From the NCBI GenBank assembly GCA_003194525.1, contig NBIV01000162.1, positions 1 through 64,000 on the forward strand: a stretch of 64,000 bases of DNA, written 5' to 3'. Below the pieces are notes generated by a model, which worked only from the letters and a program-made list of their open reading frames with translations, searched no databases and was not told the origin of the DNA. The translations under genes and the position numbers were made by a program. Shown piece by piece: positions 30,993-45,038 of the stretch. This DNA is from Gracilariopsis chorda. Lineage: Eukaryota > Rhodophyta > Florideophyceae > Gracilariales > Gracilariaceae. Position 1 is the first letter of the stretch; every line of letters starts with the position of its first letter.

Positions 30993-33898
30993 TCACTCCT
31001 ACACCGTGGCACGCAGCACTGTTTGCGCTCGAAGGCGCTTTCTCTTATAGTTGTTTAATCTTTAGTTATTTTCCTACCCTAATGTCTAGCAGTGGTTTCA
31101 CTAAAGCGACGCCCTCACGTCCTTTGCCGGGCAGTAAAGGAAACTAGGTTCGGCTTTACCTAAGTTCGCCCACACGCAACCGTGACCCCTCCCTCGGGAG
31201 CGTCTGTGTTGCATCTGGTTAAGTTACCCGTTCTGACTCACTGAATACCAAGTCCGCGCTACCTATATTAATTAGTGTTGGTTATTTCTGTTGTCCGTTG
31301 TACAGTTTCTTGTCTGTCCTGTCTTACAGGTTTTTATCGTCCCAAAGCCGAAGGGTTGGCTTGTTTTCCCCTTCTCTTTCGTCTTACGTCAGGGGTAGAC
31401 CGTTTATGTACGGCCTCTAGCGCCCCTTTTTCCCCCTTTTAGGACCTACCGTTCGTGGACACGGATATCTTCTATTCCCATCCCCTTCCCTACTCAAGTC
31501 GAGACGCGAACGCTCTGAGTTACGCCCAGCTAGTGCCAATCGCGCCAGAGCGCTCTATCGCAGATTCCACCCATTACAGGAGAAAGGATTACGACTCCTT
31601 CCGTGACCATCCCTGCTCGCGCGGAGTTGCACCAATGTAGGAGAATGACCATTGGGCAAGTGAGGTAGTATGAAGGAACCAGGGGCCTGAGCTGACAATG
31701 GTCGGATCATTGCTGGCTCGTCTGCTCCACGTGGCCATGTCTGGTGCTAGTAAAAGAGACACCAGGAGACCTGCCGAGTGCCAAGGTACTGTGATTTCAG
31801 GTTTATTTTTGTAGTAATTCTAATTCTTTTTTGGGTAGTTCCCGCAGGTTAGAGCACCTCGTCGATCATATAGGTTGGCTCTAGTGCCGCGGACCTCCGA
31901 AGAGTAAAGACAAGCGCCATTGCAGTCTTCTTGCTACAGTATGGAGCTAGTAGACGCCAAAGGCCTCCAAGCGATCGCTACCATTCTCCCGATCTGGAGG
32001 GACTTGAGATAGCGCGCGGCTATGGCGCCTCGCTGCCAGTTGTTGCACGTGTTACCAGTAGACCCAGTGGACTGTCACCCCAGTGGCTGGCTCTCTGCCG
32101 CTGCTACCCTTCAATAGACTACTACTCCAGGTGGGCAAAGCATGTAGTATTCTACTACAAGCACAAAGTGGTCTCCTGCCTTAGAAGGGTGAGTTTTATC
32201 CACATCTTTGGAGTAGTCTTCTTTGGCTCCACTTCGTACATTTCGTCCCAATCTCCTTTTCAGTTCCTATTTTCCCGTTCCCGGGGAGTTTGCTTGGGTT
32301 CTTGATATTTTCCGATGGCTCTGGTGAAGGATGATGCAACCCCTGGGTCGTTCGAGGACCAGTTTGATTCTGGGATCCACTGGGGCTCCTCAGAGCTTTC
32401 CTCCCCCTCTTCAGGCCATAATGGACGTCACGGATGATGGAGAACGCGGTCCCGCCTCCAGGAGAAGACCTCTGTCACTAAGGCTCCCCAATCTCATATG
32501 CAAGCTGTTCTCGCATTCGTGGCTGCTGCGGCTCCGGAGCCAAATGACGTAATGACACTCCGCCGCTTGAAAGCACAGGTTTTGATCCTGCAATCAGCAC
32601 AGGGGGATCTCGTTTGGGAGCTTACGCCCTTATGTACGATGGTCAACGATGACTGTACTAGAAATGTTTCAGATGAAATTCGTGTGATCTGAAACGACGT
32701 CAACAAGCTACAGGAGTCTTGAGCTACATTTGCTTCACAGATTCTTGCAATGGTGGACGCCTCGGGACCATCTATGAGACGCTCACCATGGATGCCGCCG
32801 CCTCGCAGGTACCAGATGAGGTGTTACTGGAGTCTCAGAGCACGAGGAATGATCCTCAGACACGACGAAGCAGGTTGACCCCGTGTCCGAGGCGTCATCT
32901 TTCGACTGGGGTATCGAGAAGGGGCGTCGCTGCTCCCGGGCTACACGGTCGCAGGCTACTAAGGTCACCCGAGGAGCTGTAACTCTCCTTGAGAAAGGAC
33001 GAAAAAACCTTCGCTCAAGGCACTGCAACCAACGAATCACCTGTACTGGAAGCTCCTGTCTCATCTATATTATCGGCTAAAAGATGGAGATGTGAACCGC
33101 TAGGTGCGCGGCACAGGAAGGGTCAGGGACTGCACGAAGCGGAAGCACTTGACCCTGAGGGGCCAGCAATTTCCGTTGAATATCCAATCTTGGTCCTGGG
33201 TTTTCTAGCCCACTTCATGGCGGAAGCCGATATTCTCGAAATGAGGCGAGGTAATGCGCTTCGGGGCACTGCCCTACTTCCTCAAGGGGACCGCCAGAGA
33301 TCAATAAAACTGGTTTCGTGGAACTTCTTGGACTTGAGAGTGAGGTGTAACTTGCTGGCCGGAAGCATTTCAATACGTAATGAGGTCATATACAACCGGA
33401 AAAGCAATGGAATCTGCCAGCTTAGCTCTCCGAAGTACGTAGCAACAGCCCGACAATCGAAAACAACGTAAGAAACACGTCTAAACATGGCTTCCCACAA
33501 ATGTGGTAATGTGTACTCTGCCGAAGAGGGTTGCACCATCTTTGTGGATGCGTTGGACCCAGCCATAAGTACTCTTGTCGCCCTTAGCCAAGAGGAACGT
33601 CGGAAAATAACCTATACCTAACTGGTTCAATGTGCCCAAGCAGAGGGTGATGCACTCCGTGCAAGGAAGAGCTCCAAACCCACTCGACCCCGTACGGCTC
33701 TCTACCTCGTAGGAGGAACACCATCTGCTTCCTGAGAGGCCAGCTCCATCCAGGAAGAATATGATCTCGTGAACCTCGTCAGTGACAACGATCATTCGCT
33801 CCCAGCCTCAGGAATGCCGTCGACAGAAGTGCCTACCACCGAGGACGATTCCATGCTATATACCAGAATTCGTGTACTGGCAGTGCTGGTTCCCTACC

Positions 33899-34120
33899 GT
33901 CAAGCCTTGTGACGTTATCAGCTTCCCAGGTGGAGGGATCCGTACCCTCCGAGAGCAAAACGCTTGCAAGGTCCACCGGATGGCCCGGTAATATGACATC
34001 TGTTCTACGGTGAAGCCTTCTGATGTTATGAGCTTACCGCGTGGAGGGATCCGTACCCTTCGAGAGCAAAACGCCTGGAAGGTCCACCGGATGGCCCGGT
34101 AATATGACATCTGTTCTATC
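33899..34120 (+). repeat. 111-bp tandem duplication inside the Gypsy fossil
   Basis: Two adjacent units with a period of 111 bp share TGGAGGGATCCGTACCCT and GGTCCACCGGATGGCCCGGT. They differ at a handful of bases. Confidence 0.75.
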
Positions 34121-35754
34121 TTCATGGACATATGTCGACGAACTGTTACATGAACCGCAGGGAAGTGGCGAATATGATCGTACAATACGAGCCTTTGACC
34201 GAGGACGGAAAGCAAAAGGTCCCGAGTGTCTCTTATTTCCGCGGTAAAGCCGATTTCTCACGCCCATTCGCAGGAGCAGATAACGTAGTCACAGACCGCC
34301 ATGACCTCTCGCGGGACTGAAGTTCCAGCCACCGCCACGGAACGTACGGAGTCCTGAAAGGAGTCCTGACTGGCTAGCACCGTGTCAGCTCAGAAGAACT
34401 GAGCATGGAAGTCTCCTCGCAAGGAGAGGCGCCTTTTGAAGTGAGTTCAAAGGCGTCCGAGACGTCCGAGGCGTCCCAGCCTCCGTCTCTGGTCAAGGTC
34501 CTCAAAAAGGAAATGGCAACAGAAAAAGTGGACTCAGAACAACTCGATGTCCTTCATCGCCTTTCGATATGGTCTAGAAATCTCTTTATTCCGGATAGAG
34601 TCCTGGTCACGGCAAAGCGGAACTATAAGTTTTACGCCGAGGTTGGCCTCCCGAACCAATACATGGTTGGACAATTCTCCGTTCTCGATACGGGTGCTGG
34701 ACCGAAATTCGTCGTGAAGTCCTTGCTACACCGCTTAGCACGGTCCCGGATCTGACCCGCGCCGTGAATGAAAATTGCGGATGCTGATAACCGACCACTG
34801 CCTGTCATCGGAACTGCAGATTTCATGGTGAGATGGACCCACTCTTTGGTACAATTGGAGTTCGCAGTTTGCCAGAAACTGGCCGCACTTTTCAACCTGG
34901 ATTGCGACTTCGGCGACCGCTTTGTCAAGGCAAGTTGACTAGGTAAGCGCACCGTGGAAGCGGTCAACGGATCCTCGACTACTGTCGTTTGAAAGCACGT
35001 AAGTTGAATCCTGCGGAAGCAGGTGCCTTCACACGCAGCACAGATATCCCCCGACCGGGATGGTATCTCAACGAAGCGTTTATTCGCTCAATCCATCTCC
35101 ATTCTAGCCGATTTCTAAACCTGGATATCGGTAGCATCCGCCCGGTGCGGGAGGCAAACCATCCAACCGCTGCTGTTCTCTATGAGAAACACCCACTCAC
35201 GTTGGCGAGCAGCGTTGTAATCGTAGAACACAAGACATATTTCAAGGTCCTTATTGTAAAGTTCAGCTCCACCCCTGAGGTGCTCGCGAAGAACCAGTTG
35301 ATTGTGTCCATTTTACCACAGCCTATGGCATTATTCCTAACGAAGGTTTCAGCCGGCGGGGGTTCTTGAGATACTCCAGCCTATGGAGGGGGAGGACGAA
35401 GACCAGGGTACGTGGTCGGCTGGAGGTATCCCACCACCTTCGAGAGAGGAAGTAACGAATGCATCAGAAAAGACAGAGACTCTGGGAGAGAACCGAGCTC
35501 CCGCTGAGAATGATGGCCTACTGGGAGAATTGAAAGCCTTGGATTTGTCACACGTGAAAGTGTAGCACCGTGCACAGTTACCGCACATACTCTGCAAATT
35601 CACGTCAATTTGGGACGGTTCACTGGAAAAAATCGGTATCACCGAGCACTGCATTGATTTGCTCTCCAACTCCCGGATTATAGCCCATCATTCTAATATG
35701 GAAGCACCACGGCAAGGATAGAAGAGAAGTCCCAAGTCGAGAAAATGCGACGCG

Positions 35755-35818
35755 GTGGCGTTATTGAACGGGCCCAATCAATATGGTGGTGTTATTGAAC
35801 GGGCCCAATCAATATGGG
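35755..35818 (+). repeat. 31-bp tandem duplication inside the Gypsy fossil
   Basis: TTATTGAACGGGCCCAATCA recurs 31 bp apart with one mismatch in the surrounding unit. It is likely a local replication-slippage product. Confidence 0.75.
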
Positions 35819-38800
35819 GTCGCCTGTTGAGTTGGCTTACAAGTGCGATGGGTCATGGCGATTCTGTATTGACTAATGGCAACATAACACAGGCAATGTA
35901 AGGGAAGTCAACCCCCTCCTGAGGATGGACGAGTGTATCGATTTGCTGGGAAGTGCGAACGTGTTTACAATCCTGGATGCGAATTGGACATACTGGAAAG
36001 TCACGATCAAGGAGAAGGACCGTGATAAAATGGCTTTTATATGCCATAAAGGGCTGTTGCGTTTCGTACGGATGCTTTTGGCATGACTAACGCGCCTGCA
36101 ACCTTTCAACGAGCAACTGCTATGCTGCTTGCCCAATTTATGAAGAGCAGCTGGTTTGTGTACTTGGACGATGTTATCTTATTCTCAAACAATTTGAAGG
36201 AGAACTTGGAGCACGTTCGCGAGGTTCTCCATGTCCTCCAAGATACGGGTATTACTCTCAAATTACGGTAATGCGAGTTTTTCACCGATACCATAAAACA
36301 CCCTGGTCGCATATTCCGCCCGGGACAGTGGTCTATCGACGAAGTTAGATTAATGCACCTGAAGGAAGCGAAACGCCAGAAGACTAAAAGGGAGCTTCGA
36401 TCTTTCCTCGGCTTTTGTAACGTATACCAACGTTTCATCCCCTTCTATGCGGAGATTGCTGCGCCTCTAAATGAGCTCCTCAGGAAAGGACAAACTGTCC
36501 GGCCGGATAAGTTCGATGAACCGAAAGCTTCGGCATACTCCATCCTGTTGGACGCCCTGACGTCGCCGCTGATCTTAGCGTTACTGAAACCCGGTATACA
36601 GTATTCAATATATACGAGCGTAAGTGAAGTACAGGTTTGATGCGCCTTGTTTCGGACGAATGAATATTGGGAATGCCTCCCAAATCGATACTAAACTTGC
36701 AGCATGACCTTTCATGAACGTAACTACTCCGTTTCAGAGCAATAATGCCTGGCAGAGCTGTTACCGCTGAAAACACTTCGTCCGTATCTTATGAGAACGC
36801 AATTCACAGTGTACACCGATCACTGAGCCATTAAGAAGCTGCTGTTAATCGCAGAACTGTCAGTCTGCCTGATGGAGGTGACGACTTCGGCTATTGGCGT
36901 TTGACTGTGACGTTCAGTACAAAAGAGGTAACCCGAACACTCAGACAGATGCCCTTTCTCGCTTGCCGACCATAGCAGAGACAGCTCCGGTCGATGACCT
37001 CCAAATACAGTGCTTCCGAGCGGAGGACACGAAAGACGACACCAAAGCCGTCTCGGACGACATATTTGATGATGTATTCACCGCCGAGGGCACCGAAAAA
37101 CCATCAAGTTACTGGTGCCGGTCACCCAGGAATAAATCGTCCATTAGCAGCATTTGGGCCTTCCTGCACGTAGGTGAGAGCACGTATCAATGGAGGTGCC
37201 CCAATTCCATTCACGGTGAATCAAGAAGGGTATATTATCCGAACAGTTAAAAGCTGTCCACACATTGTGGTACAATACTCAATAGAGACCCGACGTTTGC
37301 ACCCTGCGCACCACGCAAAGCTCGCCGCTCATCTTGGCGGAAAGACATTGTATTGAACCCTACGGAAGGACTTTTATTTGCCCACGACGGCCATCGACGC
37401 ATATAAAACAATGCGTGATTGCTGACCTTGTCCAAAAACCCGCGTGACGTTGTGGAAGTAATCAAAAAGCCGATGATCTTTCCAGCCCGGGCTCAGTTGG
37501 AGTTTGTCGCTATTGATATATTGGATGATTTCATCCGGACGCGACGGAGTAACTGCTATTCATTGGTAATCACCGATACGTTTTCTAAACTAACTCGGAC
37601 GGTTCCTCTGAAGAGGCTTACCGTCACTGCAGTGGCTCAGGCCTTCTTCCTCCATTTTGTTTTTACCTATGACCCACCGATCGACCTCCTGTCGGCCAAT
37701 GAATCGCAATTTGCCGAAACGTTCTTCCAGGATGTTTGTCGGATATTGTACGTCAAGAACCGATTCACCACCACGTATCGACCACCGAGCAAGGCCCAAG
37801 TGAAACGGTTCAACCGTACAATTCTCAATGCTATTTGAACTTTCGTTGCTGATCACCCTACGAACTGGGACCTATACACCGATGCTGTAACCTACACGTA
37901 TATCACTCAAGTACACACTGTTACTGGCCCAACGTCATTCGAGTTTGAGTTTTCAAGATCTTCACCATTTATGGCCATTAAACCACAGCACATCTTGGAT
38001 AGGGAGCCCTTCCCGAAACATGATAGACAGAAGTGGAAATCGTGGTACAAAACGATGGTTCCCGCCCTGCAAAATGGATTACAAAAGGCCTAGGAACGCT
38101 ATAAGCGTTACCTTGACGCCCGAGTCTCCCAGCATGTTGCGAAGATCCGCAAGGACGATCATATCTTCTTTAGGAGGAAATATTATAGTCTCAAGAAGGA
38201 GAGGAGACAAAAGTTGTCCCCCATCGCTGATGGAACCGCGGTGTCTCTACCGACGATTCGGTCTCCAATGTGGTCTTTGATGTCAAGGGTAAGCACCAAC
38301 GCATTTCGCATGACCATGTAACGACAGTGCCAAAGCCATTGTTAGACTCGTTCGCACCAGCCATACCAGATTCAACAATCACTGAAAGCGCACTTTCGCT
38401 TGCAACGGAACCCACTCCAAAGCCCTCGATCTTGCCCAACCCTCACAGGAGCCTTACAGATCCCTTGTTGCCACTGCCACGGTCCTTTCTGAGTAGGGCC
38501 CGTCACGACTCGCCCTGAGGGTTATTCCATCCCCGGATCTCCTCCATACCAGGCCTTCACATAAAGAGGGTGAGGTGACGCCGTTGAACACGGCTTTGTC
38601 GAAGATGCTGTCGGCCACTGCACAGGTTTCAGCCCCGGCAAATGCCGTTTTTCTGAGAAAAACGGTCTCTGCTGAGCTATATACGGGAAAGATGAACGTC
38701 CTCAAGGTGAACTTTCCGGGAGAGCGGAAAACCACAACCATGGACGAATATCGCAAGGAACAAAGAACTATTCCACTGAAGACTGACGCAGTTTGTGCAT

Positions 38801-39018
38801 CACAACCGGAAGCTCGGTCGGAGCAGAATACAGCGCCAAGAAGCGATATGGAGTCGCTATTACCAAGGCAATGGCCCTGTCATACGGAACGCACTCCTCA
38901 TTATGGAGACCATGGCGGACGTGACACGCACGTTTCAAACCACAAACGGTCATTGGCTGAAAAAGCGCCGCCCGTTGGGAACGGGGCACTGTTGCGCCTC
39001 AACATGGCAGATGCTGAT

Positions 39019-39088
39019 TGTAGCTGTGTCTAGCTTTGTGGCTTCTCCACTGTCTTTCCCTTCCCATCATGCTGGTGAAGGCAGATCA
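39019..39088 (+). repeat. 70-bp repeat, left copy
   Basis: This 70-bp stretch, starting TGTAGCTGTGTCTAGC and ending GAAGGCAGATCA, is 68/70 identical to 44969-45038. The flanks are much less similar. The two copies bracket the Copia element. Confidence 0.85.
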
Positions 39089-39439
39089 GCGAGGTCATTT
39101 ATTTGGTGCCTCCAGTCGGGACGAGTGGACTGTAATCCACGTCCCAACTGGTGGTCAGCGTGTCTCCATTCACACCGTCCCTCGCAAGCAAGTCATTCGG
39201 CGCAGATTGCGACTAATCTACTATATGATTATGAAGCATAGTAACCACCATTAAAAAACTGTACCACAGCAAAAACCTTATAGGAAAAATCCGCAGTCTA
39301 GGAAAAGGTATGATACTCTTACTACATCCAATACTAATCACCATGAAGTATAAGAATCTACTTTCAAAACAAAACTTGGTAGTATAGAAGCAAGGTTAGT
39401 TAGAAATCAACATATTCAGATAATACTTACAAGTAGCAA

Positions 39440-42400
39440 TACTACTTTGTCAAGCGACAAATTAATGTAAGTCTCCTGAGCTTGTCAAAGACAACAGGCT
39501 TCGTAAATATGTCGGCAGCTTGCACATCAGTCCTTATTGAATTCACGTCGATTATCTTGGTTTCCAGCAGCTCTTTTATGTAGTGATGTTTTAGAGCAAT
39601 ATGCTTGTTCCTTTCCGAGACCTTCGGACTCTTCACGGTCGACAAAGCAGTCGAACTGTCCGTTGCTATGGATAGAGGGTACATTTGAGGTTCATCCTCC
39701 AGGACTGATTCGTTGCGTAGTTCCCAGAATATTCTACGCAACCACATTAGTGTTTTTCCACAATATGACAGTGCAATGTACTCCGCCTCTCCAGACGACA
39801 GAGCAACAAGAGTTTGCTTCTTGGTCGTCCACATTACAGGTGCTTCGTTCACCTTTATTAATAGTCCTGTCGTAGACTTTCTCGTCTCACGACAACCGGC
39901 CCAATCTGAGTCACAGTATGCCTTCATTGGTGCTGTGTTATTAGCGGGAAAGAAAAAGCAAAGACCCTTTGTACCCTTCAAGTATCTCAGTACTCTTTTT
40001 GCATGCCCGACATGCCTCATGCATGGATCATGCACCTGCGTTGCCAGCATTGAAGCGGCAAACATGATGTCTGGCCTCGATGAGACGGCTAAGTACATCA
40101 AACTTCCTACCAGTTTCCGGTAGTGTTCATGTACGCCTAATGGAATACGCCGTTTGTCCTCTCGACGAGCTGTGATGTCGCATTGTGACGGCAATGGAAT
40201 TCGAACAACATTGGAGTTAACCATACCATTTTCCAGCAGTATCTTGTCAATATACCTGCTCTTTTGTACCTTTATTCCGTTCTTGTCCCTCGTTATGTCA
40301 AATCCAACGAAACGTTTCGCCTCTCCAAGGACCTTAACGTCAAAGAGGTTCTGCATCTCTATCTTGAAGTCTTCCAGAAGAGACCGGGAGTTACAAGATG
40401 TCAGTAAGTCATCAACGACCACTACGATGGCCAAGGTTCCGCTGTTGGACTTGTATATATATATTCGGCTATCGGTGCTCGACTGCTTGAATCCCAAGTG
40501 CAATAGCTCATTGTGCATGAGAGATCCCCATATTTGACCGGCTTGTTTTGCGTCTTATATTGACTTTAGAAGCAAGCATACCTTTCCAGGAACAAATGAG
40601 GATCCAGATGCGTTTTGGGGTTGTTCCATGATTAGAGGCTCGTGTAGATCACCGTACAGGTATGCATTGCTAATATCCATAGTCTCTAGTATCAGGCCCT
40701 GATCTGCGGTCTTTGCCAACAAAAGACGAATGGTTTCAAGACGGGAAACCGGGGCGTACAAGTTGTCTGGGTCGTAATCCAAGTACGGGCGTTGCAGGTC
40801 GCCCCGTGCTACGCAACGCGCTTTTGGATGGATACGCGGAGGGTCGGAGCTTAATAATTTTGCTAAGAACCTCCATAAGAGTGGCAATGGTTTCATGCCA
40901 GGTTCTCTATCAATCAGCTTCCAAGTTCCTCTTTCCACAAACGCATCGTACTCTCTGTCGATTGCTCCTGCCCATCCTGGCATCACTCTGGCTTCCTCAA
41001 AGCTCTTGGGGACTCTGCCATCATCCCCGAGGTCTTTGGAGCGTGAGTGTGCGATAAGGCAATGAGCAAGAGAAGTGTCTAGATGGTCTTTATCATCTTC
41101 ACCCATAATTTTCTCGGCTTCGTATCGTCTGAGAGACAAGAAGTCCATAAGGTCTTTGATTGAAGGGAGGGACTCCTTGGTAATCTTGAAATCTGCCTCG
41201 CGGCACTTTATTACCTTTCACATGGATGGGATTTATATCCTATACAGTGTCCGCAGGATTTGCATCCCCACGAAGTGTCCAGGAATAGCGCGTGGTAGGA
41301 ACTTCTTATTTGTGACGGTTTCAGGCCTGTATATGAACGCGTGGCCTTCTTGCCCGAACTTCCGTAAGTTCGTGAAGTCCAGTTTTCGTCCGAACCATAA
41401 GGAGTAAGGAGCGTTCATTCCTGCTCGATGATTTGGTAGACGATTTATCAAGTAGTTTGCGTGTGAAATGGCTTCTTTCCATAGCTCATGCGGTAGCTTG
41501 GAGGCGAACAGGAATGTCCTAGCCATCTTCCACAAGTCTTGGATGAATTTCTCTGCTACACCGTTCGATTGGTGTGCGTACGGTGGGGTGAACTCTAGTA
41601 CTATGCCATTTTCCATCGCGTATGAGACGAAATCGTCTGACCTATTCTCACCCGCTCCGTCAAGGCAAAGGCGGTACATTAGGTTGGGAGGTAGTTCGGT
41701 TTCCGCGCGAGCCTTGTACCAGCGGACAGATTCAAAGAATTGTTTCTTCTTACTTAGAAAGTATATTGAGCTTGCCCTTGTGTCTTCGTCAATGAGGACT
41801 TGGATATACTTCGATCCTTGTAAAGAGGTCGGGGTTATGGGTCCAGTGAGGTCGGTGTGCGTTAACTCCAAAGGTCTCTGCACTACCGAGTTTGATTGCT
41901 GAAGTGGAGCACGCTTGGTGCCGGCGTCAATGCGCGAAGTGCATATGACATTGTTGACTTCGTCTGGGGAGAGTTTAGGTACCCCTTGACACAAATCAAT
42001 GCATTTCAAGAGTTTCACTCTTCCAGGGTGTCCGAGTTTCTCGTGCCAGTCCTTGGCTCTGTTGTCAGGTGCATGTGTTGCAGCTTGTACCTGTGGTAGT
42101 GATACGGGGCTCGGTAGGGGATACAGTCCGTCCTTCGGGGTGGAGTGTTGTATGACTTGGCCCGTTGTGCGGTCTTTAATTACGAATCCGTTTGAGTATT
42201 GCACCTCGACGTAATTCACCAGGACAGATAAGGATACCAAGTTAGAGTCGAAGGTTGGGGTATGTTTGGCCGGTAACATGAGTCCGGTTCCTAAGGGTAG
42301 CTTTATTTTTCCACAACCTACGATCTCTGACTGGTGGTCGCCAGTTTTTACTGTTTGCGGAGGTGTTTGGTGATATTCCCAAAACAACGATTTCTCCTTG

Positions 42401-43445
42401 ATGAAAACATGACTAGCCCCGGAGTCCAGCCATGTTGGGGTTATGTTGTCCTGGTGGAGACTGGCATTAGCTAATGCTATAAATCCGCAGTAGTGGTTCC
42501 TGTCTCTGTCGCCGTGGTGGCGGTTAGCGTTTGGTCGCCCTTGTGGGCGTCGGTGAAGTTGTTAGAGTCCCAAGCTCGATTGTTATTGCGTCTTTCGCCT
42601 TTGTTATGTTTATTATTATTGGATTTTTTATTGTTGGGCTGTATTTTGGTTTTTATTTTTCTTGCGCCAACATTCGGCCCTGATGTGGCCTATGCGTCCA
42701 CAATTCCAACATACAACTCCCTTTTTGTTCCCTTTTGCATGCTGCTTGCGTCGGGTTGTAGTCTTCTTCGCAGCGGGGTAAGGGTGAATGCCATCTTTCT
42801 CGGCTTCTGTAGCCTTCGTGGTATATGTCGATGCCCGATGAACACGTCGGTCCATTTAGGATCGCACAAGCGAAACGACTTGATCGTATTCCATGTTGGT
42901 TGCGTCCGCCAATAATGTGATTTCCATTAGTGAGTCTGGCAAGGTACGGAGCAGAGTCGCAGTTCGCTCCTTTTCCGTGAGTGGGTCACCCAGTCTAGCA
43001 AGTTCTAAGTAGGTTGTCTCCAACTCGAGTAAATGTCTCTGTACGTCGTCGCCATCCTTGAATGTCAAGGTGCTTAGCTTTTGGCGGAGGTTCAATTTGG
43101 ATTGTATGTTGTCCTTCTTATATGTAGACTCGAGTTTATTCCATACCTCCAAAGCAGAGCAGTGTTCTCTTTCGAGTAGTTCCGAAACTGCGACGATCGG
43201 CTGTGTGTCAAGGTTTTGGACGATGGCCGACCTTGCCTTTCGATCGGCGTCGTCCCATCTCTTTCGAGCTGCAGCGGGTCCTTCATTTGGACGAGGTTCC
43301 GAAAGCGCGAATAATGGTTGGAGGGAGTGCATGAGAACCCTCATGTATATGCGCCAAGTGTAGTAATCGGCGCCCCCTTTTTGGACGGGGTATACGTTTA
43401 TTTTCTTGGTAAGTCTCAGAGTCCATCGCGGAGTATCACTCAACG
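39440..43445 (-). mobile_element. Ty1/Copia retrotransposon (younger fossil)
   Basis: Minus-strand parts from right to left are gag (43443-42856), a CCHC zinc knuckle (about 42690), protease (about 42430), integrase (42.1-41.3 kb), reverse transcriptase (41.15-39.95 kb) and RNase H (39.9-39.45 kb). This is the Copia order. The coding region is long and only broken in about four places, so it is much younger than the neighbouring Gypsy element in which it appears to be nested. LTRs must lie in 39.09-39.44 kb and 43.45-44.2 kb, but I could not match them by eye. Confidence 0.88.
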
Positions 43446-44214
43446 CGAGACTAATGGAGACTGGCAGATAGAATTCTTCACCGGTCCCCTACCGGTTGAG
43501 GGATCCTTCTACTACTTTTGCGTAGCCGGGTCGACTGGCAGGAGATACTATCTCCGGTTCCCTAAAGGTCAGACCTCTGGCTCCGAGTAAGAATCTCTCG
43601 GTGAGATGCGATTTCAGCGGCCCGTCCAAGTTCTGCACAATACAGAACGAGGGTGCGTACAACCTACGGAATCTCCAGGAGAGGTTACTAACAACGTGAT
43701 ATGTGTTCACCAGTTGGCCTCCTCTGATTCCTTACGGCTACTTGCGCGGCGATCTTGCTCCTTGAAACGTCTTTGTCTTCACTAAGGTCCGGGCCGAACG
43801 ACGAGACACCCTGTCCCCTTACGAACAGCTACACTCACCCCAGCTGAGCCAGTTATACGGCAAGTGCGCTATCCGCAGGCTTAGTTCAAGTCCCCAGTCG
43901 ATTTCCAACCGGTATTTGGCTTGCGAACCTTAGCTTAGCCAAGTGCTAACTTCCCTGAAGGGTTAATAGCGGCGGAGGCCTTATTCAGGACTTTATATAG
44001 TAGTTTCGGTTCACCGTCTGTGTTCGTGGTCCAAATGTGAAGGCGGTTATGCGGAGCGTGCAGTAACTGCGATGTGTCGCCATTAGAAGCTTCAGGTGAT
44101 CGGTCCAGACCACAAGCCAGGGGCAAGGGTTGTTCAAAGACACGGTGGCTTTCAAGAAGCTTCTAGTGCGCACGCTCTAACGCAACGCCTGATACAGGGG
44201 TGTTTTGGCAGCAA

Positions 44215-44740
44215 CTAAACAATGGGCGCAGGCGTGGGAAGGTTGTCTGGCGTGTAGAAGGCGGAGTGTGCACTGGCTGCCGGGGGGGGGAGGTTGTTCG
44301 AGAGCACCACAACAGTAGGCGCAAGTCTTGCGCGGAGAACGCGGAGTGTGCACGGGCTGCCGGGGGGGGGAGATTTTTCGAGAGCGCCACACCAGTAGGT
44401 GCAAGTCTTGCGCGGAGAACGCGAAGTTTGTACGGGCTGCCGGGGGGGAGATTGTTCTGGAGCGCCACACCAGTAGGCGCAAGTCTGGCGCTGAGAAGGC
44501 GGAGTGTGCACGGGCTACCGGGGGGTGGAAGGTTGTTCGACAGTGCCACACCAGTAGGCGCAAGTCTTGCGCGGAGAAGGCAGAGTTTGCACGGGCTGCC
44601 GGGGGGGGAGATTGTTTGGGAACCCCACACCAGCAGGCACAAGTCCAGCGAGGAGAGGGCGGAGTGTGCACAGGCTGCTGAGGGGCGGGAGATGGTCTGG
44701 GAGCGCAAAACGAGTAGGCGAAAGTCCGGGAAAAAGTGGT
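44215..44740 (+). repeat. 80-bp minisatellite, about six units
   Basis: Units begin near 44260, 44341, 44421, 44499, 44579 and 44659 with GGCGGAGTGTGCACGGGCTG or close variants, followed by a G-run of 6-9, then CCACACCAGTAGGCGCAAGT. The period is 78-81 bp and units differ at 5-15%. It lies just upstream (on the minus strand) of the Copia gag and may be part of that element's LTR or leader, or of its flank. Confidence 0.85.
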
Positions 44741-44968
44741 TGGGCGCAAGGTGTGCCGAAGGCGCAAGTGCTATAGAGAGTGGAGGACGTTGGCGTTTCT
44801 CCCTCTTTTGTGCAGATAATCCTTGCTTTTGAGAGAAGCCTAAAGCAGCGTTTGTTCAGTGTCGGATTTTCCACCGGCGGTTGCTGTGTCCCTTACGTTT
44901 TCGATATTGTTCTCGATACGTATTGCGCACGTCGACGGTGTTATCGATAACCGCATGCAATGCTACCA

Positions 44969-45038
44969 TGTAGCTGTGTCTAGCTTTGTGGCTTCTCCAC
45001 TTTCTTTCCATTCCCATCATGCTGGTGAAGGCAGATCA
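44969..45038 (+). repeat. 70-bp repeat, right copy
   Basis: This is the partner of 39019-39088 with two mismatches. Downstream, Gypsy-like C-terminal sequence resumes, ending in a chromodomain-like region near 45470-45612. Confidence 0.85.

Larger units (their letters stand above)
30993..39088 (+). mobile_element. Ty3/Gypsy retrotransposon (old fossil)
   Basis: Plus-strand parts in order are a non-coding leader, possibly with LTR remains (31.0-32.7 kb), a gag-like region (about 33.0-33.5 kb), a protease-like segment near 34.7 kb, reverse transcriptase with a YLDD-type box near 36.16 kb, RNase H (36.35-36.9 kb) and an integrase core (37.48-37.84 kb). A C-terminal region runs to about 39.1 kb. 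A chromodomain-like end is found beyond the Copia insertion, near 45.5 kb. It is broken in dozens of places and is old. It truncates Helitron 2 on its left. Direct duplications of 111 bp (33.9-34.1 kb) and 31 bp (35.76-35.82 kb) lie inside it. Confidence 0.8.
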
